In this document: positions 41,914-49,128 of the stretch, in pieces
How positions within the stretch are numbered: position 1 is the first letter of the stretch
Layout of the letters: each line of letters begins with the position of its first letter
Source of the DNA: an uncultured Acetobacteraceae bacterium
Lineage (GTDB): Bacteria > Pseudomonadota > Alphaproteobacteria > Acetobacterales > Acetobacteraceae
DNA length: 49,128 bases
Assembly: GCA_903918195.1 (NCBI GenBank)
Contig: CAIXDS010000121.1
Span: 1-49,128 of the forward strand
Direction: 5' to 3'
The notes under the pieces: model-generated
Database searches by the model: none
Seen by the model: only the letters and a program-made list of their open reading frames with translations
Told to the model about the DNA's origin: nothing
Made by a program: the position numbers and the translations under genes

Positions 41914-42927
41914 TTGAGAAGAATACTCTTCGCGGCATTTGCCGCTGGCCTCATTGCCGCCGCAGGGTCTGCCAGCGTTCCGGCCAGGGCCGCCGATGCG
42001 ATCTGCTACAACTGCCCGCCACAATGGGCCGATTGGGGCAGTATGCTGAAACTGATCAAGACGGATCTCGGCTACGACGTTCCACTCGATAACAAAAATT
42101 CCGGGCAGGCTCTGTCGCAAATGATCGCCGAAAAGGCGAACCCGATCGCTGACTTTGCCTATCTCGGCGTTACCTTTGGTATCCAGGCCAACAACCTCGG
42201 CGTGACCCAACCTTACAAGCCGAAGGGTTTTGATGAGGTTCCCGCGGGGATGAAGGACCCCGCCGGAAATTGGGTTTCGATCCATTCCGGGACCTTCGGA
42301 CTGTTCATCAACAAGGACGCGCTCGGCCGCACGCCAGTCCCGGCCTGCTGGAAGGACCTCCTGAAGCCCGAATACCGTGGCGAGGTCGCCTATCTCGATC
42401 CCGCTTCGGCCTTCGTGGGGTATGTCGGAGCGGTCGCCATCAACCAGGCACTCGGCGGTACCCTCGACAACTTCAGCCCGGCCGTTGATTATTTCAAATC
42501 TCTTTTGAAGAACGACCCCATCGTTCCGAAGCAGACGTCCTATGCGCGGGTCGTCTCAGGCGAGATCCCAATCCTTATGGATTACGACTTCAATGCCTAC
42601 CGCGCCAAATACACCGAGAAGGGTAACTTCGCGTTTGTGATCCCTTGCGAGGGCACGATCACGGTTCCCTATGTCGTCAGCCTGGTCAGGGATGCTCCTC
42701 ACCGGCAAAAAGCTGAGAGGATCATCGACTATCTGCTGTCCGACAAGGGGCAGGCGTTCTGGGCGAATGCCTATCTGCGGCCGGTCCGTGCCGTCCCGAT
42801 GCCGCCGGATTTGCGCAGTCGCTTCCTGCCGGAGACGGAGTACGCCCGGGCGCATACCGTCGATTACGGCGCGATGGCAGCCGCGCAGAAGCGGTTTACG
42901 GATCGGTACCTGACCGAAGTTCGTTGA
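41914..42927 (+). CDS. ABC transporter periplasmic binding protein (SBP family 6-like)
   Basis: 337 residues from a TTG at 41914 with AGGA just upstream; a start further upstream has no signal peptide. The signal peptide LRRILFAAFAAGLIAAAGSA ends around ARA-ADA. The mature protein resembles the Fe(III)/2-aminoethylphosphonate/spermidine-type class: ICYNCPPQWADWGSMLKLIK, MIAEKANPIADFAYLGVTFG, LFINKDALGRTPVPACWKDL, PIVPKQTSYARVVSGEIPIL and AERIIDYLLSDKGQAFWANA. Two Cys at the mature N-terminus are unusual. It is the first gene of a unit with two permeases, an ATPase and a phosphodiesterase, so an organophosphorus ligand is likely. Confidence 0.85.
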   Translation: MRRILFAAFAAGLIAAAGSASVPARAADAICYNCPPQWADWGSMLKLIKTDLGYDVPLDNKNSGQALSQMIAEKANPIADFAYLGVTFGIQANNLGVTQPYKPKGFDEVPAGMKDPAGNWVSIHSGTFGLFINKDALGRTPVPACWKDLLKPEYRGEVAYLDPASAFVGYVGAVAINQALGGTLDNFSPAVDYFKSLLKNDPIVPKQTSYARVVSGEIPILMDYDFNAYRAKYTEKGNFAFVIPCEGTITVPYVVSLVRDAPHRQKAERIIDYLLSDKGQAFWANAYLRPVRAVPMPPDLRSRFLPETEYARAHTVDYGAMAAAQKRFTDRYLTEVR

Positions 42928-42989
42928 GCCGACCGGGTTTGCGCCCCCCGAGACCGGGCTGCCAGGAACCGATCGGGGAGTGCGCGTTG

Positions 42990-43805
42990 ATGTCTTCGAG
43001 AATGTTCGTCGCCCTGTGCCTGGCGCCGCTGCTGATCGTGGCGGCGGCCTTTTTCGTGTTGCCGCTGGCCCGGCTCGTGGTGGTCGGTGCCAGCGGACCC
43101 GATGGGGCTGCCGCCTATCTGGCGATCCTCACCGAGCCGCGATACCGCGAAAGCCTGGTGGCCACGGTCATCCTGGCGGTCGCCACAACCGTCGCGACGC
43201 TCATCACCGCGACCATCGTCGGCCTTTTCGTGCAGCGACATGATTTCCCGGGTCGGTCCGTCCTGGTCGCGCTGTTGACGTTTCCCCTGGCGTTGCCCGG
43301 GGTGGTGGTCGGCTTCATGATCATCCTGCTCGCCGGTCGCCAGGGCCTGATCGGCGAGGTGGCCCGCGCGCTCACCGGCCAGCGACTGGTCTTCGCCTAT
43401 GCGGCAGGCGGCCTGTTTCTGGGCTATCTGTATTTTTCCATTCCCCGCGTCATCCTCACCATCATGGCCTCGGTGGAGAAGCTCGACCCGCAGGTGGAGG
43501 AGGCCGCACGGGCGCTTGGCGCGGGGGCATGGGCGGTCCATCGCGACGTGATCCTGCCGGCGCTCGTGCCGGCCTTCATCGCATCCGGTGCAATCTGTTT
43601 CGCGACCGCCATGGGGGCGTTCGGGACCGCCTTCACGCTGGCGACGCGAACCGATGTACTGCCAATGGTCATCTATACGGAGTTCACCCTGAATGCGAAT
43701 TTTGCCATGGCGGCCGCTCTGTCGGTCGGGCTGGGCATCGTAACCTGGGCGGCACTGGCGGTGTCACGCTCCGCGGCCGGCACTTCGGTCGCCGCCGCCG
43801 GCTAG
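42990..43805 (+). CDS. ABC transporter permease, first of pair
   Basis: 271 residues, six membrane helices. MFVALCLAPLLIVAAAFFVL opens it, and the coupling loop with the EAA-type motif is EEAARALGAGAWAVHRDVIL then PALVPAFIASGAICFATAMG. The family is the PotB/AfuB-like binding-protein-dependent permeases. The ATG at 42990 has GGGGAG upstream; the earlier TTG lacks homology. It lies 62 bases after the binding protein gene and four bases before the second permease. Confidence 0.9.
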   Translation: MSSRMFVALCLAPLLIVAAAFFVLPLARLVVVGASGPDGAAAYLAILTEPRYRESLVATVILAVATTVATLITATIVGLFVQRHDFPGRSVLVALLTFPLALPGVVVGFMIILLAGRQGLIGEVARALTGQRLVFAYAAGGLFLGYLYFSIPRVILTIMASVEKLDPQVEEAARALGAGAWAVHRDVILPALVPAFIASGAICFATAMGAFGTAFTLATRTDVLPMVIYTEFTLNANFAMAAALSVGLGIVTWAALAVSRSAAGTSVAAAG

Positions 43806-43809
43806 GGCG

Positions 43810-44607
43810 ATGATCGCCGCCCGCCTGCCCGTCGCTCTCCAGGCCGCATTCACGGTGCTCGTCACCGCGTTCCTGATCGTCCCGGCGGTTATGTCGATGC
43901 TCGCCGGGGTCACGGTGCAGTATTCGCGCGGCCTGTCTTCGGGCCTGACCCTGGAATGGGTGGTCGAGGTCTGGACCCTCTATTCCGACACCATCCTTCG
44001 ATCCGTTCTGATTGCGCTGGCAACCCTTGGCTGCACGCTGACGATCGGCGTTCCGGCGGCGTATGGATTGCAGGTGACCGGCGGCCGGATTGCCCGCGTA
44101 ATTGAGGAAATCATCACGCTACCGCTCGCCATACCCGGCCTTGCGATCGCGCTCGGAATGATCATTACCTATGGCGGTGTCGGCAGCTTCCGCCAATCGT
44201 CGCTGTTCATCCTGGCCGGGCACGTCGTGTTCACGATGCCTTTCATGATCCGTTCGGTCATGGCCGTGCTGGGTGTCATCGACCTGGACACGCTCGACGA
44301 AAGCGCCGCCAGCCTCGGCGCCAGCCGATGGCAGCGATTCATCGATGTCGTGGTGCCGAATGCCATACCTGGGATTCTCGCCGGCTCGCTGACGGTGGTC
44401 ACGCTTTCGCTCGGTGAGTTCAATCTGACCTGGATGCTGCATACGCCGCTGACGAAGACGCTCCCGGTCGGGCTCGCCGACAGCTACGCCTCGATGCGGC
44501 TCGAGATTGCCAGCGCCTATACGCTCATCTTCTTTGTCCTTCTCGTTCCCCTTCTCGCCGCCATGCAGTTCGCGGCCCGCAACCGCGCCACACGAGGCCG
44601 CCAATGA
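43810..44607 (+). CDS. ABC transporter permease, second of pair
   Basis: 265 residues, six helices. The coupling motif is DESAASLGASRWQRFIDVVV with PNAIPGILAGSLTVVTLSLG, typical of PotC-type permeases. GMIITYGGVGSFRQSSLFIL and VGLADSYASMRLEIASAYTL are further conserved parts. It overlaps the ATPase gene by four bases. With the first permease it would form the heterodimeric channel for the binding protein's ligand. Confidence 0.9.
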   Translation: MIAARLPVALQAAFTVLVTAFLIVPAVMSMLAGVTVQYSRGLSSGLTLEWVVEVWTLYSDTILRSVLIALATLGCTLTIGVPAAYGLQVTGGRIARVIEEIITLPLAIPGLAIALGMIITYGGVGSFRQSSLFILAGHVVFTMPFMIRSVMAVLGVIDLDTLDESAASLGASRWQRFIDVVVPNAIPGILAGSLTVVTLSLGEFNLTWMLHTPLTKTLPVGLADSYASMRLEIASAYTLIFFVLLVPLLAAMQFAARNRATRGRQ

Positions 44608-45656
44608 CGGCAAACGGCAAGGGCGTGTCGCTCCGTCTGGAAAATTGCGCCAAGACCTACCCCGGCGGAATTCAGGTCCTGTCGCCCATGACCCTGGAGA
44701 TCGCCCGCGGCGAGACGGTGGTATTGCTCGGTCCGTCAGGGTGCGGGAAGACCACGACCCTGCGGATTATCGCCGGCCTGATCCAGCCCGATCATGGCGG
44801 ACGCGTGCTGTTCGATGGCGTGGACGTAACGTCGGTGCCGATCGAAAAGCGCAATGTCGGCATGGTGTTTCAATCCTATGCCCTGTTCCCCAACATGACG
44901 GTGGCCGGAAACATCGGCTACGGACTGAAAATCCGGCACGTTCCCAAGGCCGAGCGGCGCAAGCGCGTCGATGCGATGATGCAGCTGGTCGGCATAGATA
45001 CATTGCACGACCGGCGCGTCGATCAGCTCTCGGGCGGGCAGCGGCAGCGCGTGGCGCTGGCCCGCGCAGTCGCCTGTCAGCCGCGCGTTCTCCTCCTGGA
45101 TGAACCCCTGACCGCCCTGGACGCGAGCCTGCGGGACCGGCTTCGCACGGACCTCAATCAGTTGTTTCGCAGCCTCGGGATCACCACCATCTACGTCACC
45201 CATGACCAGGGGGAGGCGATGGCGCTCGGGGATCGCATTGTCGTCATGACAAAGGGAACGATCGCGCAGGTCGGAACGCCGGATGAAATCTATTTTCGCC
45301 CGGCCAACCGGTTTGTCGCCGAGTTCATCGGGGCCGCCAACATTCTCGAAGGGCCGTTGCAAAGCGAGGTCATGCTGCTTCCCGGCGGGCAGCTTCACAT
45401 CGACGGCGGGCGAACCGGGGACACGGCGGTGGCGATGGTTCGGCCCGAGGCGATCGGGATCGTCAGTCCCGACGGTGCCAGCTGGACCGGACGCATTCAA
45501 ACCAAGATTTTCCTCGGCGATCGACTCCGCCTGACGGTGGCCGAGGCAGCGACCAGCGCCATCGTGGTCGATGCCTCGAACCGCCTCGTCGTACAGGTTG
45601 GCGACCGCGTCGGTCTGACGGTGCCAAATGGCTCAGTCCGGCTGCTCACCTCCTGA
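44604..45656 (+). CDS. ABC transporter ATPase (PotA/UgpC-like, with TOBE domain)
   Basis: 350 residues. Walker A is GPSGCGKTTTLRIIAGLIQP (about residues 43-62), Q-loop VGMVFQSYALFPNMTVAGNI, signature QLSGGQRQRVALARAV, Walker B LLLDEPLTALDASLRDR and H-loop IYVTHDQGEAMALGDRIV. The C-terminal TOBE domain (about 235-350) with PANRFVAEFIGAANILEG is typical for importers with regulatory domains. It energises the two preceding permeases. The phosphodiesterase gene follows by 27 bases. Confidence 0.93.
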   Translation: MTANGKGVSLRLENCAKTYPGGIQVLSPMTLEIARGETVVLLGPSGCGKTTTLRIIAGLIQPDHGGRVLFDGVDVTSVPIEKRNVGMVFQSYALFPNMTVAGNIGYGLKIRHVPKAERRKRVDAMMQLVGIDTLHDRRVDQLSGGQRQRVALARAVACQPRVLLLDEPLTALDASLRDRLRTDLNQLFRSLGITTIYVTHDQGEAMALGDRIVVMTKGTIAQVGTPDEIYFRPANRFVAEFIGAANILEGPLQSEVMLLPGGQLHIDGGRTGDTAVAMVRPEAIGIVSPDGASWTGRIQTKIFLGDRLRLTVAEAATSAIVVDASNRLVVQVGDRVGLTVPNGSVRLLTS

Positions 45657-45683
45657 TGATCATCAATTCTCGCAGGACACACC

Positions 45684-46535
45684 ATGAACCGTTCAACTGA
45701 GGTGGCGCAGACGATCGTCGCACAGATTTCCGATCCGCACATCAAGCGGCCGGGCGAAGTTGCGTACGGAGTCATCGACACGGCCCAGGCCCTTGGTCGC
45801 TGCGTGCAATTTCTGAACAGCCTGGTTCCGAAGCCGGACATCGTCGTCGTTTCAGGGGACATCGCCGATTCGGGACGGGATGAGGAATACCGCCATTTCC
45901 AGGAGCTGATGGCGCCGCTGGTTATCCCCTTCGTCATCCTGCCGGGGAACCACGACGACCGCGCCGCGATCCGCCGGAGCTTCCCGGCCGCTGCTGACCT
46001 TCGGTCGGAAGGTCCCTTGAACGCCGTCATGCGCCTGGACCATCTCGTCCTCGTGCTGCTCGACTCGTCGGTCCCGGGCGAACCGCACGGATTTCTCGGG
46101 TCCGACACGCTCGCCTGGCTTGACGTCCGGCTTTGCGAAGACGCCGAATCCCCTGCGCTTATATTTCTGCACCATCCACCCTTCGTCACGGGCATCCGGC
46201 ATATGGATGTGCAGAACCTTCGCAACGCCGATGCCCTGGCCGAGGTCGTGGCGCGGCATGAACGGGTTCGCCTCGTTGCGGCCGGGCATGTGCATCGTGC
46301 CGCCTTTACGCTTTTCGCAGGCGTGCCAGCCGTGATCGCGCCCGGAATCTCCCACGCCGTGGCGCTCGATCTGGATCCGGCGGGCTTGCCCGCATTCAGG
46401 CTGGAGACGCCTGGACTCTATCTCCACATATGGACGCGGGGAGATGTTACCGGACAACTGGTCAGCCACGCCCTGCCGATCGGGATGTTTGACGGGCCTT
46501 ATCCGTTCTTTGACGCCGAAGGGCGGCTCCGCTGA
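45684..46535 (+). CDS. Metallophosphodiesterase of the CpdA/GpdQ family
   Basis: 283 residues. The binuclear metal motifs are all present: D-x-H in AQISDPHIKRPGE (about residue 18), GDIADSGRDEEY, GNHDDRAAIRR, the helper His pair in FLHHPPFVTG and the final GHVHRAAFTLF (G-H-x-H). This is the class III cyclic nucleotide/glycerophosphodiester phosphodiesterase fold. Its place as the last gene of an ABC importer operon suggests it hydrolyses the imported phosphodiester, as GpdQ does glycerophosphodiesters. There is no signal peptide, so it would act in the cytoplasm. The exact substrate is not determined. Confidence 0.9.
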   Translation: MNRSTEVAQTIVAQISDPHIKRPGEVAYGVIDTAQALGRCVQFLNSLVPKPDIVVVSGDIADSGRDEEYRHFQELMAPLVIPFVILPGNHDDRAAIRRSFPAAADLRSEGPLNAVMRLDHLVLVLLDSSVPGEPHGFLGSDTLAWLDVRLCEDAESPALIFLHHPPFVTGIRHMDVQNLRNADALAEVVARHERVRLVAAGHVHRAAFTLFAGVPAVIAPGISHAVALDLDPAGLPAFRLETPGLYLHIWTRGDVTGQLVSHALPIGMFDGPYPFFDAEGRLR

Positions 46536-46723
46536 TCGGCGTGGTTCTCCGGCGGCCAGACGACGGCGTCAACGCGGTCGCCGAGGGCTATTCGGCCAGG
46601 CCGGCGATGTCAGAATCGACGTCAGCAGCCTCGATGGGCTGCCCAGTGTCATCGGCACGCCTCCGACGCGATCAGGGCAGGCGAGCGAAAGCAGGTTTTC
46701 AAGCCTCACACCCGGAAGCCGGC

Positions 46724-48748
46724 TCATGTCTGAATCGTCGGAACCGGTTGGCTGGCGCTGGCGGCGGCTCCTGATGCCGTCCAGGCCACTTCACCGATCG
46801 CCCCGGCGTGCCGTGTCTGGTTTCGGCCGCCGGACTTTGCCGCATACAGCGCCTGATCCGCATTGGCGAGGAGCGATGCCATCGTGGTGCCGGACGACGG
46901 AATGATCGATGCAGCACCGACGCTCACCGTAACAATGCCGGCTGGGCCATGCTCATGCGGGATGCGCTGGGCCGCAACGGCGTTCCGGATCGCCTCGGCA
47001 ACCTGGATGGCGCCGTCTGGGTAAGTGTGCGGCAGGATGACCGTGAACTCCTCCCCACCATAACGGGCGCCGACGTCGCCAGGCCGTCTGAGTTTCGCCT
47101 GGATGCTCGCGGCGATGGAACGGAGCACCTGGTCACCCATCGGATGCCCGTAGCGGTCGTTATAGAGCTTGAAGCAATCAGCATCGAGCAGCAGCAGCGA
47201 CAGCGGCGACGCTTCGCGTCCGGCCCTTCGCCACTCGCGCTCCAACGTCTGGTCAAAATGTCGGCGATTGACCAGACCCGTCAGCCCGTCCGTCAGCGCC
47301 TGCTCGGCCAGTGCCTCGTTGGCGGCGGCCAGTGCCTCTTCGACATGCTTGCGGGCGGTGATGTCGCGGGCAACCGTGATGATCTCCTCGGCTTCTCCGG
47401 TCACGGAGTTGCAGATAAGACTGCTCTGCCCTTCGATCCAAACGACCGAGCCGTTTTTGTGCAGCGTCCTGCACACCTCGGTGATCCGCGGGGTCCCAGC
47501 AAGCAGCTTGCGGAACGCTTGTATTATGACCGGGCGGTCACCCGGATGCACGTTGGACGTGAAGTGTCGGCCGATCAGTTCTTCGGGCAGATAGCCGGAC
47601 AGGTTGAAAGTCGCAGGCGACATGTAGTGACGGATGCCGTCGAGGCCGGTACGAATGATGGCGTCGCTGGAATTCTCGGCCAGCATCCGGAATTGCGCCT
47701 CGCTGGCACGTGCCGATTGCTCGGCCCGTGCCAGGCTGAGAACGAGGTCCTCCAGTTCCATTTTATGCGCTTCGGCACCGGCGCGGGCCAGTTCGATCTC
47801 GGCACGGCGTTGCCCCAGCCAGGCCAGACCCAGCAGTGCCGCCGCGGCGCCGGCGCAGACGGCACCATAGATCACCAGGTCCCGATACCAAACCGTGAGC
47901 GCCGCCTTGACGCCAACACCGTGTAACAAATAAGCGTCGTAGGAGCCGACCTTGCGGGAGCTGTAGAACCGCTCGGTCCCGTCAAGCGCTGAGACGTCGC
48001 GGAACGAGCCACGCTCATGCCCCTGGACATGACGCGCAAACACGGATGTGCCAGGCACCAAGGCGGAACGCGGATCGATTTCGGGCGTACGCATCATGAC
48101 CATCCGGTCACCCCGGATGAGCGAGGTCGCCATGAAAGGCTGCGGCGCAATCGACCTCCAGAAATCACGGAAATAGGCCGGATAGACCGTGATGATGACC
48201 GCGCCGTTGAAGCTGCCGTCCGGACGCTGCAGCCGATACGCGACATTGAAGCTGGTGCGCCCCCAAACGCGGCCAACCACCAGGCCGCCGAGCGACAGCT
48301 CGCCCGCGCCCGTTTGCAGCGCCTGGAAGTAATCGCGGCCGGCGGCGCTGACCGGCTTGGCCGGCAGCGTCTCGTTGCTGGCACGGATGCGGCCGGTCGG
48401 ATCGGCAAGCCAGATCGCCTCGACCTGGGGAAATTTGCCGTGCAGGGCCTGGAGAAAGGCATGCAGAGGTTCGGAGCGGGCAATCTCGTCCCACTCCATG
48501 CCGGCAAGCCGCTCGGCGATGCGCTCGGCCACGAGGGCGCGCGTCTCAAAGACGTTCAAAGCGTGCTGGTGGAAAATATCGGTCTGATCGCGCACCGCTC
48601 TCGCGAGGTCGTCCAGCACCCTGACGCGGTCGTGCGCCGCGATGACGCCGAACAGCAGAGCCGGAACCAGCACGGCGGCGGCAGCCAGCACCCTGAAGCC
48701 ACGCTGGGCCGCGCCGGATCGATGTGTCAAAGCCGGATCAAGCCCCAT
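46724..48748 (-). CDS. Membrane diguanylate cyclase with extracytoplasmic Cache, PAS and GGDEF domains
   Basis: 674 residues. A first membrane helix (VLAAAAVLVPALLFGVIAAH, about 21-40) precedes an extracytoplasmic Cache-type sensor (about 45-295) with ERIAERLAGMEWDEIA and AGRDYFQALQTGAGELSLGG, then a second helix (about 305-325). A coiled linker, a PAS domain (about 355-470, FRMLAENSSDAIIRTGLDGI), and GGDEF (about 490-640) follow. GGEEF at 564-568 is intact, and RPGD at 555-558, five residues before, fits the inhibitory I-site. It should make c-di-GMP with feedback control. The ATG at 48748 begins before the helix; a longer frame reaches into the insertion sequence. Confidence 0.9.
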   Translation of the reverse strand: MGLDPALTHRSGAAQRGFRVLAAAAVLVPALLFGVIAAHDRVRVLDDLARAVRDQTDIFHQHALNVFETRALVAERIAERLAGMEWDEIARSEPLHAFLQALHGKFPQVEAIWLADPTGRIRASNETLPAKPVSAAGRDYFQALQTGAGELSLGGLVVGRVWGRTSFNVAYRLQRPDGSFNGAVIITVYPAYFRDFWRSIAPQPFMATSLIRGDRMVMMRTPEIDPRSALVPGTSVFARHVQGHERGSFRDVSALDGTERFYSSRKVGSYDAYLLHGVGVKAALTVWYRDLVIYGAVCAGAAAALLGLAWLGQRRAEIELARAGAEAHKMELEDLVLSLARAEQSARASEAQFRMLAENSSDAIIRTGLDGIRHYMSPATFNLSGYLPEELIGRHFTSNVHPGDRPVIIQAFRKLLAGTPRITEVCRTLHKNGSVVWIEGQSSLICNSVTGEAEEIITVARDITARKHVEEALAAANEALAEQALTDGLTGLVNRRHFDQTLEREWRRAGREASPLSLLLLDADCFKLYNDRYGHPMGDQVLRSIAASIQAKLRRPGDVGARYGGEEFTVILPHTYPDGAIQVAEAIRNAVAAQRIPHEHGPAGIVTVSVGAASIIPSSGTTMASLLANADQALYAAKSGGRNQTRHAGAIGEVAWTASGAAASASQPVPTIQT

Positions 48749-48851
48749 CGACCCGCCATCCCCTGAGAGTCCGTTGGGAAAGGGGTTCCAAGTCGAACTC
48801 AACTGATTGTAGAATCGAGCAGTTTGTATAGGACGGCTGAGGGGCGTGCCG

Positions 48852-49128
48852 ATGGTGTGGACTGCCAAGAATCGCGGTCGCTACGACCGGCGTGGTCAAA
48901 GATATCCGAGTGACCTGACGAACGAGGAGTGGGTGGTTCTGCAACCACTTCTGCCGGTTCCCCAGGGGCGCGGTCGCCCGCGGGAGCATCAGTTGCGCGA
49001 GGTCATGAACGGGATTCGCTATGTCTTGCGCTATGGCATCCCGTGGGACGCCATGCCCAAGGACCTGCCGCCGTCGAGCATTTGCTACGACTACTGGCGC
49101 CTCCTGACCGATGGCGGCCACATGGAGC
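48852..49128 (+). mobile_element. IS5-family transposase, 5' part, cut by the window edge
   Basis: The open frame from ATG 48852 runs off the end of the window (92 codons). The product begins MVWTAKNRGRYDRRGQRYPS, then DLTNEEWVVLQPLLP, RGRPREHQLREVMNGIRYVL and GIPWDAMPKDLPPSSICYDY: this is the N-terminal DUF4096 region of IS5/IS1031-type transposases. The terminal inverted repeat should lie between about 48790 and 48845, but I cannot delimit it without the other end. The element sits about 100 bases upstream of, and divergent from, the diguanylate cyclase. Confidence 0.88.

Overview
The window is about 49 kb of GC-rich DNA with short intergenic gaps and many ATGA/TGATG overlaps. The gene content (C-P lyase operon, branched-chain amino acid ABC genes beside acyl-CoA catabolism, a large HcnABC-like dehydrogenase) and a dispersed GC-rich hairpin repeat suggest an alphaproteobacterium, probably of the Acetobacteraceae/Rhodospirillales. 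That placement is an inference from gene content and style, not from a marker gene.

Layout. 0.1-0.9 kb: an enoyl-CoA hydratase. 1.0-9.3 kb: phosphonate catabolism, with phnF and a first phnM on the minus strand, diverging from phnGHIJKLM plus a DUF1045 2H-phosphoesterase on the plus strand; a GntR/HutC-type operator palindrome lies between the two units. No phnCDE, phnN or phnP is present. 9.5-20.8 kb: metabolic genes (serine hydrolase, glutamate dehydrogenase, a ThDP enzyme with a histone-like tail, aroE, a Rieske ferredoxin, an alpha/beta hydrolase, a quinone oxidoreductase) ending with one 970-residue polypeptide that fuses all three parts of an HcnABC/opine-dehydrogenase-type flavoenzyme.

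20.8-22.7 kb is an AT-rich, repeat-filled accessory island. It holds the most unusual gene of the window: a 71-residue secreted-peptide precursor with a double-glycine leader and a core in which cysteine recurs every six residues in the pattern C-x-P-x-H-x. The island also holds two pairs of diverged repeats and a decayed copy of the 3' end of the neighbouring redox gene. 22.7-26.2 kb: a tightly coupled minus-strand operon of a patatin-like hydrolase, two very small membrane proteins, a ferric-reductase-like/Rieske membrane protein and another small membrane protein. 26.2-31.6 kb: a YiiX-like papain-fold protein, a LysE exporter, and a HlyD/HlyB-type secretion pair. 32.2-33.3 kb: an ECF sigma factor diverging from a small zinc-finger anti-sigma candidate.

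33.3-39.8 kb: acyl-CoA dehydrogenase, thiolase, the remnant of an acyl-CoA ligase, and livHMGF, a coherent acid or amino acid uptake and beta-oxidation block. 39.8-41.5 kb: two tandem paralogous lipoproteins, tRNA-Ser(UGA) and a small orphan gene. 41.8-46.5 kb: an ABC importer (binding protein, two permeases, ATPase) with a GpdQ/CpdA-type metallophosphodiesterase, probably for an organophosphorus compound. 46.7-48.7 kb: a Cache-PAS-GGDEF diguanylate cyclase. The right edge cuts an IS5-family transposase inserted just upstream of that cyclase.
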